A model generated the notes under the pieces. It ran no database searches, was not told the origin of the DNA, and saw only the letters and a program-made list of their open reading frames with translations. From the NCBI GenBank assembly GCA_030272155.1, contig CP126193.1, positions 4,650,001 through 4,714,000 on the forward strand: a DNA stretch of 64,000 bases, given 5' to 3'. Position numbers and translations under genes: made by a program. This document shows, one piece after another, positions 22,701 to 34,415 of this stretch (positions are counted from its first letter, which is position 1; each line of letters begins with the position of its first letter). The stretch is from Tetradesmus obliquus (Eukaryota; Chlorophyta; Chlorophyceae; Sphaeropleales; Scenedesmaceae).

Positions 22701-24337
22701 GATGGCGGCGGTGTGTTTGTACAGCTTGGTTGATCTGCGGCTGCACCTGCGATGCTTTGGGAGCTGTGAACGCAGTGCATGTCCTCACTGTTTCATGGTG
22801 TCACCGCCAAGTGCTGTGTAACCCTCCCGCTGCCGCAGCACAAGTAATGTATCCGCTGTTTTGGAACTTCTCTGCATGTGGGTTGAACTCGCTCTCCAGC
22901 TTGCCGACAACTTGCTGTTCTTGTTTGTGTGTGTCCTCTGCAGGCGTCGCGTCTTCAGTGCAGATCCCGCGGCCCATCCCTGGCCTCATCTCGCAGCAGG
23001 TGCTGGTGGAGACGTATGAGCCAGGGCAGAGCGTGGCTCAATACATGAAGCGCCACACGCCCATCAATGCACACATTGTGGGCCTGGGCGTGGATGCCTT
23101 CCTCAAGATGCTGCTGGTAGACAACTTTGTGCACACAGACCTGCACCCAGGCAACATCCTGTTCCGCGCCGTGCCGCACAAGCATGCCGCGCAGCAGCAG
23201 CGCTGGGCGAGGCAGCAGCGGCAGCAGCAGCAGGATGCGGCGCAGGCGCAGCAGCAGGTGCAGCAGGGCGCTGGCCGCAGGCGGCGCTGGCAGTTCTGGC
23301 GCTCCCGCAGCAGCAGGGGTGCTGCAGCTGCTGATGGTGAGCAGGGCGCCGGCGCTGCTGCTGCTGCTGCTGCGCCAGAGCAGTGGGAGCTTGAGCTGCA
23401 GCAGATGATCGGGCAGCAGCAGCGCCGCTGGGCCAGCAAGCAGGCACAGCCTGGCGCAGATGGCAGCAGCGTCGCCAACGCACGCCTGGCAGCAGCAGCA
23501 GCGGCAGCAGCAGCCAACCCGGTTGTGGACGAGGCGGCGCAGCTGCTGGAGCAGCAGCTTGCCGGCGGCAGCAGCAGCAGCAGCAGCAATGGTCAGCCGG
23601 CGCTTGAGGCGCAGCTAGTGCTGCTGGACTTTGGCCTTGCGGAGCAGCTGACAGCTGAAGTGCGGCACCACTTCATAAGCTTCCTCAACGCCATTTCTGC
23701 TGGCGACGGCCTGTGTGCAGCGCGCCACCTGCTGCGCTGGTCACACACGCAAGCCTGCGAAGATCCGCGCGGCTTCACGTCCGATGTTATGGACCTGTTC
23801 TCAGATCGCTGCCGGATCGGCAGCGAGGCGGGCATCGATCTGGACGGCGTGATGAAGGCCGTGCTGGGGCTGGCGCGCAAGTGGGGCGTCAGCATTGACA
23901 GCTGCTACGCGAGCCTGGTGATCAGCGTGTGCGTGCTGGTGGGCTTTGCGCAGGCGCTGGACCCAGGGGTCAACATCATGGACGCGGTGAGTGCTGGAAC
24001 GGCGTCCAGGGTGCAGTGTGTTGTTGGTGTAGAGGTGTTGGTGTGGGCGCTTGCTGGATGCGGGTACGTACCTAGCTAGCTCAGGTGTGTGCATCTATGC
24101 TTGCATGGGTGATAATGCTGGCTCCTGTTGTGATGACTGTACAGGACAGATGTGTATTGTCCAGCACTTGGGCATTGGTGCAGCGACACTTCAGGTGCTT
24201 TGCATTCACTGCTTCAGCACCCAACACCAGCACTTATCTCACGCCGCCTGCTGGCGCTGCTGCTTCTGCTGCAGGCCACGCCTGCGCTGCTGGCATACAG
24301 CCTGACAGGCAAGGTGGTTGGGAGGCTGTACAGCTAG
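18986..24337 (+). CDS. ABC1/UbiB-family atypical kinase, ADCK2-like (about 1247 aa)
   Basis: Exons 18986-19217, 19423-19800, 20048-20200, 20461-21907, 22190-22617, 22944-23986 and 24275-24337 join in phase. Conserved kinase features, numbered from this start, are the KxGQ segment FIKWGQWSSARRDIFPEDFC (residues 709-728), LHDNAPVHSFRHTRRAVEAA, the ASGSIAQVH loop (about 771-779), a VVKV lysine (812), the catalytic HTDLHPGN (Asp945), and the metal-binding DFG (Asp1108). Family members act in mitochondria or plastids on quinone and lipid homeostasis. The roughly 700-residue N-terminal half is Ala/Gln/Ser-rich with hydrophobic helices, and about 150 low-complexity residues separate HTDLHPGN from DFG. 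Both are unusually long. The start is uncertain: a good acceptor at about 19054 suggests that upstream exons may exist. Resemblance is closest to ADCK2 because of the FIKWGQW and LHDNAPVHSF wording. Confidence 0.85.
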
Positions 24338-24379
24338 GCAGTACAGCTAGGCAGTACAGCTGACTGGTACAGCTAGCCA
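24328..24379 (+). repeat. 13-bp tandem repeat spanning the kinase stop codon
   Basis: Four 13-base units of 'gtacagctaggca' type begin at 24328, 24341, 24354 and 24367. The TAG stop of the ABC1 kinase (24335-24337) is inside the first unit. Confidence 0.85.
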
Positions 24380-27300
24380 GCCTTGGACGCCAGCAGGCTG
24401 CTATCGCTGCGGCCTAAGGCCGTGGCAAGGCCAAGGCTGCTGCTTGGGCTGCAGACAAGGCTGCAGCGCAAAGGCTGGGGACACATATGGTTGTGCTGAG
24501 GCAGGTGCTCTTGACGATGGGTGAGCGCACACAACGCGACTGGCCTAGATGGAACGAGCTGCTGTCCAAGGTTTGAATTAGCAGCTCATGCAGCAGAGGC
24601 TTCGAAAGGCTGGGGTGTTGGTTTGTGGTAGTGTCGGTTCTGTCATGCACTTGCAGCTGAAGCAGCAGCAGCAGTACTTGCAATGGGGGTTCCGATACCA
24701 TGTATGTTGTGGCATTGAGCTGGTGTTGGGGTAGAGAGGGTGTACATGGCGCTAGTGTCTCCAACACTGTTGTGCGGTGCGCGGGGGAGGGGCGGTGGTG
24801 CTGGCGCAACAGAACGCTGCACCTCAGGGTGTATTGATGTGATCCGCGAGATAAGGAGTGTGGCAGTGCTGGCAGTTGTTGAGTGGGAGCTTACCCCAGC
24901 GGTGCTGGAACAGCACACACACGAACGAAGCAGCAAACCGGCATGTTTGCATGCTGCCGCTTGACAGTGGGATGTTCAAGTGCTGCTCTATAGGAGCAAA
25001 CGCACCATCGCTTTTGCATGCAATGTTGCTTCCTGTTGTTGCTTTGATCTCCGTTAGTTGTTGCCAGGTGTGTTGTTTGATTTCATGTTTGTTGATCTGT
25101 AGGGACCACAGCGCGCATCAATGGACTACATCACATCGCAACATCCGGACTCGATGCACCTGCATGATTAGGAGCACTACCGCGTGCACACTGCTGTGCA
25201 TGTCTTCACTCTCGGATCTTCAGGCCTGTTTCGTAGACGCTGTGGAATGGTGCTTCCAGGCAATATGCCGGCACCAACTCAGGTGGCTGTTGCAATAGCA
25301 AGTTCCTGCGTGCACACACAACGTTACTCGACGTGCGTTCACTCACTCCCCTGCTGCGGCTGCTGGGAGTCGCAGCAGGCCTCGCTTTGTGCACGGCCGC
25401 CAGTGGCTGCGTTACTTACGTCCCCTGTCAATGGCAGCCGTAATGATGATTGATTGCCATGCTTTGCGGCTGGGTCACAGGTCGTCACCAGGCACAGCCT
25501 AAGTTAGTCCGGCAGGCTTCTGGCTGGCTGGTATTTGATGCATTAGGTGTTTGATGAGTCTAGATGTTGCATGTAAGGTGCAGCAGCTGTGCTGGATTGT
25601 TTGACGGTGCTCTGCGTATGTGTGCATGCAATCGCAAGATGCATGCTGGTGTAGGGTGCTGTTGAGGATGCAGCTGTGCCAGGCATGCATTTGCTTGTCT
25701 CGAGGCAAAGGATCTGCTGGCCGGTGCATTACTGGAGGCTAGCATAGCAGCAATTAATGCTGACAGTGCTGGGTATGAATACCCCCTGTGTTGGTGCCAT
25801 GCAGCGTTATCGGGCGTTCAACAACAGGATAGTAGCCAGGGCGCTCGTGTACTGCCTAGTTGTATCAGTGGTGCAAGCTGACTGTGCCTTTGATGTTCTG
25901 GCATCTCAGTTGTGGGAAGCTGCTAGCTTTGGCTGCTCCCCACCATCTCCATCTGCACAGCAACACGCACCCGCAGCAGTTCTCTTTCGCACCCAGGCGG
26001 GTCGTGTGATGCCGATGCTGCTGTGTATGCAATGCTGCCTGGTGTTTGTCGTGCGATGCCTGTCGCATGTTGCCCGCAATGTGCACGTGCCAGCATGGAA
26101 TGCGGCAATTCGGACCGAAATGTGTTGTCTGGTTGTGTGCAGCGTGCAGGCAGAGGATCTGCCGTACAGCGCTGCTAGCAGACACATGTTTCCTGGGCAG
26201 GGCGTACCATCCTAGAGCCTTGGACATCCATTGATTGCAGCTGTTTTGCCTGCATGCATCCAAATCTCTCCCCACTGTCAACATGCGCGTCAATTGAGCA
26301 GGTTGATGTTGTTCCTTGGGTGCAGGTGTGCAGGCAGGAATGCTCCCATGGGGCCCCAAAGGGACCCGTTGCAAAACAAATGCGTGTTGAGGCAGGGAAA
26401 TTTGCTGTCTATGCCTGTTGTGCTTTGGACGATTGTCCGCCTGCGGGCCTGACTGCTGCATGCAGGCTGTAGAGGTTGCTGTTACTGCAGGCTGCACATG
26501 TTTGTAGCCTGTACACCTGGAGGGTGAGTCAAAATTGTGTCGAGCTTGAAAATGTTGTGTGCGGGAACGGCACTGGAATGCAGATCACTGCGATTGCCCA
26601 CATGCTTCGACTGTAAGGGCTGGATAATGGCTTTTGGCGTGCTAAGTTCAGCACAGTACAGACGAGTCACTGCGTGCCATTTACCACGTGTGCGCAGAGG
26701 TCAAAGTTGCACAGGCTTGGCCACTTGTTGGCGAAGACGCTTTTGGGCTTGAGGTGTTGCGCGTCTGTGTGGCAGCCACATCTTTGCACAGGTGCTGATT
26801 TGCACCAGATGTTGCAGTGTTACGGCATGTGCAGAGCTGGGGCCACTTGCTCAAACATAGGACGATTCTAAGCATGGTAAAAGCATAACTGTTTGTGCTG
26901 GACTGCAGCAGGCCCTGCAGCCCAGGGTGCGCCAGAGACGGTGTACTGGCGCAGATTTGCGTCAACACACAAGTGCATGCAGTGATGGCGCCCGCTTGTG
27001 CACAGCTGTGCCGGCAGGGAGTTTCACTGCAGCTGCAGCTCCAGTTCCCTGCCGTCTATGTGTGGCATCAGCAAGATTCAAAGGTTGCAGCGCATGCGGA
27101 TAGGCAGTGGATCTTGTTGCTGAGCTGGCTGGTCCCCCAATGGCCAGTGCACATGGGGGTCGCAGCAGCTGGTGTGTTGATGGTTGCATCAGCCTGATGC
27201 ACCAGAGCCTGATGCATGAAGGTGATGATGTGTTGAGCAGTATGGCGGTGCTCGAGAGAGCTGGAAGCTGGCATATAAGCAAATTCAATACATCTGCTTT

Positions 27301-28034
27301 ATGCATCCTTTGGTCGGACAGCTGTTGAGGGCGTTGAGCAGCCTGTAATCAGCTGGGTATGTTTTTTCTGGAAGGCCGGGACCGGGTGGAACCATGGCGT
27401 TGAAACCATGCAAAGAAAACGCAACATTTTAGTTTGTCGTTGTCGGAATGACTCTGGAGTTGATGGCGCACCAAATCCAAGCGGCAGCTTCCAAGCAGCT
27501 CGTTATATTTCTGGCTGTCTGGGACCTGAGCAAGCCATGTTGCTGCGTTCGCTCCTTGCAGCCTGTTCTTTGATTGATCGTATTTTCATTGCTGGTTTGA
27601 AGCACCAGCTGTCTGTTTCGCCACGCCTGGTGCTGGTGTCACCCCGCACACACCTGCGAGTGAGAAAGTCCATCATTGCCAGGTGAGAATTCAGAAAATC
27701 TAGCAACCTGCATTAGGTTTAACTGAGACTGGTGATTGCGACAGGGAGTCTCCGGCAGCGCCCAACCTACATCTCAGACCAGCCTGACAGCCGTCAGAAG
27801 GCAGTCTCCAGTCATAAGGCAGCTGATCATTTTAATTGTCAGCAAAGTTAGACTTATCAGCTGTGGCGAGAGCCAACAGCATTGCCGGAGTGACCTGGCA
27901 CTAGTGTAGCCGGTTCAACGGTGAAGGCAACCGACCGCTTGAATTGTGCTGCCGCGCAGAACTCTACTTGCACGTTAAAAGGTGCAACGACGTGATCACG
28001 GCGGTGCCCGCCAGGAGGCCGCAACAGCAGCAGC
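24338..28034. other. 3.7-kb region without a recognised gene
   Basis: Both strands show only short, overlapping frames with no recognisable domain. It is less repeat-rich than the genic parts. Two TGTAA words (about 25571 and 26610) could not be tied to a gene. The last few hundred bases should include the P450 promoter. Confidence 0.45.
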
Positions 28035-31000
28035 ATGCAGGCCCTGACCAGTATTCAGCATGCTGTGGCAGCTGCTCCCACGGAGACAGCAATCGCTGTC
28101 AGCATTATAACTGTACTCCTAGGAGTATACTTCATGCTTACGAGGTGAGCACATGTCCTGCAGCAACGAGCACAACCCAGCCAGCCAGGTTACAATTCAA
28201 ACTGGCAGCAGGCAGGTGTGCAGCATGTTCGGCAAGTGAAACATGCGCGCGCAAGCAACACCAGCAGGACATGTTGCTGGCCCAATCTTGTACGTGCTAG
28301 CAGCAAGTTGCACAGCAACAAAGTTGTCGCCCGACTGGTGCGCCATTGAACTGGGTGTGTCTCAGCACATGCTGCGCTGGCTGCCTTGACCAAGGAATTT
28401 GCTGTACATGCCTTTGCCATTGTTCCCCAGGAAGCCACAGTATGACTTGGACAAGATGGATGGAGCTTGGAAAAGGGCTAATCCAGTGCTGGGCAATGTG
28501 CTGGAGCTGCTGACGCCAAACTTCCACCGGAAGTTCCTGCAGTGGTCAGACAAGTGAGTGGCACGCCAGCTGCTGCAGCAGCAGCAGCAGCAGTAGATTC
28601 TGAGCTGCTTGGGCTGCAGTCGCGTTGTATAAGGACTTGGCTTTATGGGCAACCAGCAGAGGCGCCAGCAATTGCGGGTGCTGCTGTAGGCAGCCGCGCA
28701 CACTCATTGCTTTGAAGTGCGCAGTGTCAGCGGCTGTATCGTCCCCGTGCCATGATGCCGTGCTGGTACTTGCTACAACAGACATAATCACACACTCAAG
28801 CCTGTCCGTCATACATTAGTTCCATTGCAAAACTCTCTACCCACTCTGCACCGCTTTTGTGTTTTCTGTTGTACCTCAGGTATGGCGGAATCAACCGCTT
28901 CAAGTTCCTGTGGCACGATGTGGTGCTTGTGACTGACCCAGCAGCGCTGGGCGTGATCATGGGCCGCGGCGAGGGCTCAGTGGATAAGGCCTTTGAGACC
29001 TACGCACCCATCAACAAGATGTGCGACCCACACGGCCAGCCCAACCTGCTCACTGCGCAGGGTAGGTTGACTGTAGCTGACCGGCGGCCGGCCAGCAGAT
29101 GTATGTGTAGCGCAGACTGAAGGGAGCGCCACTGCCAGATGGTTGGCTTTGTGTGTTTGATCGCTCGTCAACAAGCTGCAATAGATAAACCTTCGCTGCC
29201 GCAACTAGCAGCTGATTACTCATACCATTGTCCTTGCTCCTGCTGGTACCTGCTCGTCGTCAAACTTCCCGCTGCAGCCGACGAGCGCTGGAAGGCGATC
29301 CGCAAGGCCGTCGCGGTGAGCTTCAGCGCGCAGAACATCAAGCGCAAGTTCCCGATGATCCTGGAGCGCGTGAACGAGATTGTGGTGCGATCAGCAAAGC
29401 TGGGGCCCAAGGCCAGCATCGACGTGGTGAGTGCAGCAAGGACATTATTGTGAGGGCAGTTACATGTGGGTCCTGGCATCATCTTAGACGGTATGCGCCA
29501 CACATGGTCTGAGACCAGGAAAAAAATGCTTTGCAGCAGCCCTATTGAGCGGCAGCTGGTGCCGAGCAGCCAGTTTATGCACAATGCGCTGCCGATGCGG
29601 CTGGCGTTAGTGCTTTGGCTAGCTGCTGGGCATGGCTGGCTCAGCCTACGCATGTCAGCTGTGAGGGAGAGTGGGCGTGGTACTAGCAGGGCTGTGCAGC
29701 AGCCCCATTGCGCAGCAGCTGGTGCTGAGCAGCCACTTCCTGCAGATCGAGCTGCCGATGCGGCTGGCGTTGGTGCTTTGGCCGGCTGCTGGGCGTGGCT
29801 GGCTTGGCCGTCTGAGCATGACAGTGTGAGAACAAGTGCGTGTCGTGCTGGCAGGGCTGTGCATGCTGTGACTGAGCTGGGCACAGCGGGTACAGGGTGC
29901 GGGGACTATGCGGTGTGCAATGCGCAAGATGTGTTGAAACGCCAGTGAGGCTGCTGTGACTGTTGCCAGGTGAGCTTTAAGCCGCAGCCATGCACAGACA
30001 AGTAGGATGTGGATGCCTTCAAGACATGTGTTGAGACTGCTGGTGTGTGTCACTGCTGTTGCCTGCAGGATCAAACCGCGCTGCGCGTCACCCTGGACGT
30101 GATTGGCCTGGTGAGAGCATGACACCAGCAGCGGCAGCCGTGGCAGCGGCATGTGCGGCAGCAGGAGCAGGAGCAATAGCCATGTGTCCTGAACAGCAGC
30201 AAGCATGCAGCAGCTGCTGAGGACAGCAGCAAGCCATATGGCAGCTGCAGCAGGGCCCGCAGCATGGCACGCACTACAGCAGCTTGGCAACAGCGGCCTG
30301 CACTCGCAGCAGCTCCCTCTGTGTGCTTGGGACAGCACAGCTGGTCAGATCAACCCTCACCACAGCTCGCCCCTGCTTGCTATTTGCATTCCGCTTTGTT
30401 TTCTGTCGGCCTTATGCCTATATGTACGTGCTTCTGACGCTGGCGCTGGCGCTGCTGCTGTTGTGCACACCTCACCAGGCCGGCTTCAACCACGACTACG
30501 GCTGCGTGCACAAGGACGTGCCTGAGTACGAGCACCTCATCCGCGTGCTGCCGCGCTGCTTCACGGAGGTCATGCTGCGCGTGGCCAACCCGCTGCGGCC
30601 CATCTTCCCCAACTGGTTCAAGGGCGGCGACAAGGGTGAGCGGCAGCAGCAGCAGCAGCAGCAGCGGCAAGCCAGCAGTGCAGAGGCAGCAGAGTCAAGG
30701 GCGCGATTTGTGAAGCGGTGACAGCAGGCCCAGCTGGTACAAGTATGCAATAGAGCAGGTACGCCTGTTTGTTTATGCTTCTTAATGCTGATCAGCCCCA
30801 AGGTCTCGACAAGGCAGCTGTGCACATCCACTAGCAGCCATGTGTGCACACGTGCCCAGATGGGCTTGCGCAGCAGATTCATAGAACACTATGCGCTGCA
30901 GCGTGCCTTTGCCTCGCGTCCACTGACATGCCCGCGCTGCTGCCCGTGTCTCTCCCTTCGTATGCCCAACACAGGCGCCAAGGCGTTTGCCATGTTCCAG

Positions 31001-32610
31001 GGTGAGATGCGCACGCTGCTGAACGAGATGAAGGCGCGCGGCCCACCACCTGAGGAGGACCAGGACATTGCGGCGCAGCTGTACAGGGTGAGCTGACCTT
31101 GTGTCCTTGTGTCATCTTTGATTGGCTCACACTGTCTCCGAGTATTGCCCAGAACCCCACGTCACTGTTAATCTCTCATTGCAGCGCAGCTATGCAGGGT
31201 GGAACGGCTTGCTAACAACTTGATCTGACACATGTTACTTTTCTTGTTACGTATCTGTCACATAACAGGTGATGACACAGAACCCCAACATCTGCGAGGA
31301 CCGCATCCTGAGCGAGATCGGCATGCTCTTCGTGGAGGGCTTTGAGACCACCGGCCACACCACCAGCTGGGCGCTGTTCAACATCGCCAGCGTGCCAGGC
31401 GTGCAGGAAAAGATTGCAGAGGAGCTCGACAGCTTGGGGCTGCTGGCAAAGCCCGGCTGTGCACCGCCAAAGGAGCTGGAGCTGGATGATTTGAAGCGCG
31501 TGCCATACCTGGTGGCTGCCACAAAGGAGGCGATGCGCATGCTGCCGGTGGTGTCCATCATGGGCAGGTGTGTGGGGTGGGGCTGTGCAGAAGCGCGAGG
31601 AAAGTTCAGGTGCAGCTAGGTGTCCATCATGGTGCAGGTGTGTTCTCAGAATGATTGCATCTGGGTGTTTGCAAGCTGGCAAGGGTAGCAGTTGTGTGTG
31701 CTGCAGGGTGGCGCGGACGGGAAGTGAGGTACCAGGCCGCATGTGCAGTGTTAGTGTCGCCGTCTGCTCAGGGCATCGCTGATGGCAGGACACCTCTGTG
31801 AAGCTCTAGCACACCACCCATGTGTAGGCGCCCATCACTGTGCAGCCTATGCAGCACACCAACCAACACCGCCCTAACCTCCTCGACTGCTACCATCAAC
31901 CGCATCCTCATCCCACCTGCCATCCTGCAGGATGACCACCAAGACCACCAAGATCGGCCCCTACACAGTGCCCTCTGGCACCATCGTGGCAACGCCACTG
32001 TTTGCCATCCAAAACACGCTGCACAACTGGGACAAGCCAGAGGACTTTGTGCCTGAGCGCTGGCTGGACGTGCCTGTTGAGAGCTACGTGTATGACAGCA
32101 CCTCCAACACCAGCGGCGGCAAGCGCGGCATCACCTTCATGCCTTTCAGCGAGGGGCCGCGCAACTGCGTGGGGCAGGTGGGTGCTGCAGCAGCAGGCAG
32201 GCTGTGTAATGAATTATAGTTCATGCTGCTGTGGTGATGAACAGCACAAGATGTCCCTGGCATGTGCCTGTGCTCATCAGCTGGATGGCTCCATGCCATG
32301 CGGGGTTCATCTACAAGCATCCATTTTTAGAACTCGCTGGCCTCGCCCAGCAAAGCATCATCATGACCTGCTGCCGCTGCCGCCGCTGCTGCTGCTGCTG
32401 CAGTCCCTGGCCAAGATGGAGGTGCTGACGCTGCTGGCCAAGCTGCTGGGCAACTTCCGCATCGAGCTGGCTGCAGAGATGGGCGGCCGGCCAGGAGTGA
32501 TCAGCCGTGAGAGCACACACCTCACGCTGCAAACGGCAGGCACAAAAGGCATCCGCTGCCACCTGCACCCACGCAGCGAGAACGTAGCAGCCGGCCTGAT
32601 CACTGCTTGA
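28035..32610 (+). CDS. Cytochrome P450 (10 exons, 542 aa)
   Basis: Exons 28035-28144, 28431-28553, 28880-29061, 29278-29426, 30069-30110, 30479-30635, 30975-31087, 31269-31567, 31931-32177 and 32404-32610 join in phase. Residues 18-37 form a hydrophobic N-terminal anchor, so the enzyme is probably on the endoplasmic reticulum or a plastid membrane with its catalytic domain outside the lumen. The I-helix reads EGFETTGHTTSW (315-326), the K-helix E379-x-x-R382, the PERW motif is EDFVPERW, and the heme loop is FMPFSEGPRNCVGQ with Cys471 as thiolate ligand. Length is normal for the family. The wording around the heme resembles microsomal CYP4/CYP97-type enzymes, but the substrate and the CYP family number cannot be assigned from this. 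Confidence 0.93.
29462..29526 (-). repeat. Dispersed intronic repeat, copy C
   Basis: This is the third copy of the repeat at 6346 and 12141, inverted relative to them, in P450 intron 29427-30068. Read on the plus strand it ends 'gagaccagg' followed by seven A residues, which supports an A-tailed short retroposon. Confidence 0.65.
29533..29870 (+). repeat. About 163-bp tandem duplication in a P450 intron
   Basis: 29533-29666 and 29696-29830 are diverged copies sharing 'gccgatgcggctggcgtt' and 'gtgctttgg' blocks. The linker 'ggcagggctgtgca' starts a third, truncated unit after 29831. The copies create spurious parallel open frames. Confidence 0.8.
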
Positions 32611-34030
32611 TGCGGGTGGATGCGTGCGCGTCAATGTGTGGCGTGCTGGTTCTGTTGATGCAGGCCAAGTAATGCTGCTGTCCTGGGGCATGTGATGCAA
32701 TGGCTGGGAACGCATGCATATTCTGTGCAGATGCAGCTGGCTTTGGCGCAGCTGTTGGTGTTGTGGGAGAGCGTTAGGTTGAGGGTCTCATGGCTGCACT
32801 GCCAGCTGTACAGATGCGAAGAGAATACATAGGGAGGCTTAGGGCATGCTGCTCTTGCGCTGGCATGGTGCAGTGTGACATGCAACAGGAGGTTGCGTGC
32901 GGGCGGCAATGCAAGTTGTGCCGTGCTTGTGGGGTTGGCGGCAACGCTATTGACGTGTGTTGCAGCGTGAGTGCATGCTGCTGGTGGCTGGCAAGCAACT
33001 GAACGTAACGTGCAATGGACGGTGCCTGGTTTACTTGTTTTGGTTGTGTATTGCCGGCGCAGCCCAGCAAGCAGCGTTGCAGGTGACTGACAAATGAGTT
33101 CACATACTCACTGAAGTGGTCTGCAGGCACTATGTGTGCTGCTTCAACAGAACCTGCGCACTCATCAGCATTGTCATGAAGGGCCAACCACCTAGCTGTA
33201 TGCTGCAGCTAGGCAACAGGCATGCATGCATTGATACAACAAGCATACATATACATGCCTTGTGTTGTTTACTGCAGACTGATGGTACAAGGGGGGTGCA
33301 GATTGCCACGCATACAGCTTAATGTGATGCGTGTTGACCGACCAGCTTGTTGAAGGGGAGCAGCAGGCAGCGCCACTGCAGCAAAGTGGCGCATTACTTT
33401 CTGGATGGTTGTGGTTTGTGCAGCCTCATCCAGGCATGACAGGGGCTCAGGACTTTCATGCTTTGCTTGTTCAGCAGCACAGCACACACACACACAATCA
33501 CATCTGTTGATAAGCTGTGGGTGGCCTTGGTTGCGGCTAGCAGTCCTTGACAGTTTGAGCAGGCATCACATTGGTGCCGCGCAGGCATTTTTTACTGGTG
33601 AGTACAAGGCAGCAGGGACTGCTCAAAATGCTGCAGTTCACGGCAGTGCAGCGTGCAGGAACCTAGTTTGGGTCGTCTTTCTGCAGCCTGTGGCAAGTTG
33701 TCTGGTGTGTTGCTTTATCTGTTGCTGGCATGTCACTGCACCACGCTGCATCTCCTGCAGCAACTAAATCGTTTAAATCAACACTGACTGGTTGAGCGGC
33801 ATTTCAATCACACACACGGTCGTTGAGTGTTGCATCATGCGGTGCACCAATGATCAAGGTTGTCATCATCAATCATGATTCTCAGTCGGCCCCCATGTCC
33901 GATACTATCATGTGCTGGATGGTGGCACCAGAGGAATATCTGTTGAACAGCATTTTGAAAGCATGGTAGGCATCGATCTGCATGCTGTGCTGCCTTCACA
34001 GGCATTGAGCCAGGTGTCACACATTAGTAA
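32611..34030. other. Intergenic region between convergent genes
   Basis: This lies between the stop codons of the P450 (+) and the KIAA0930 homologue (-). No recognisable coding exon was found. It should contain both 3' untranslated regions. Confidence 0.5.
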
Positions 34031-34056
34031 TGTTACATCAATTAGTAATGTTACAC
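34023..34056 (-). terminator. Duplicated poly(A) signal candidates (TGTAA on minus strand)
   Basis: 'attagtaatgttaca' occurs twice, 18 bases apart, giving TGTAAC on the minus strand at 34033-34037 and 34051-34055. They lie 360-380 bases beyond the stop of the minus-strand KIAA0930 gene. TGTAA is the usual green-algal polyadenylation word. Confidence 0.5.
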
Positions 34057-34415
34057 AGGTGACTGTTGCAGGTACAACCCACGGTCACGTGCCCATGCAA
34101 GTTTATGAGGATGATCTGGATGAACTTGGCAACAGGCACCATGCTGCTGAGGCAGCTGCCCCATGCTGACACACGCGTGTACGTCAGCATAACTTGACAG
34201 CCCACGCCAACCATTCCTCTTAATATAGACAGGTTGCAGGAATTTCTGCAGTTCGAACTGCCGTATCAGCTGCACAGAGCCTGCTTGTGCTGGTGTGGAG
34301 GCTCAGCAGCACGTCAAGTGCGCTGCCAGCCACAACCAGTGTGTGCACCTGCCAGTTGCAGTGCAACTCGAGTTGAGCTCGTGTTTCATACAAGCAGTGC
34401 ACATGCCAGCTGCGC

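Noticed and set aside
25103-25171. Exon-like peptide ending at a stop near 25170 after a 'ctgtag' acceptor
   Set aside because: It could be an alternative end of the ABC1 kinase, but the kinase already ends naturally at 24337 and nothing links the two in phase with confidence.
29533-29948. Paralogous open frames suggesting a tandem gene duplication in the P450 region
   Set aside because: They lie wholly inside intron 29427-30068 and have no domain. They come from a non-coding tandem repeat.
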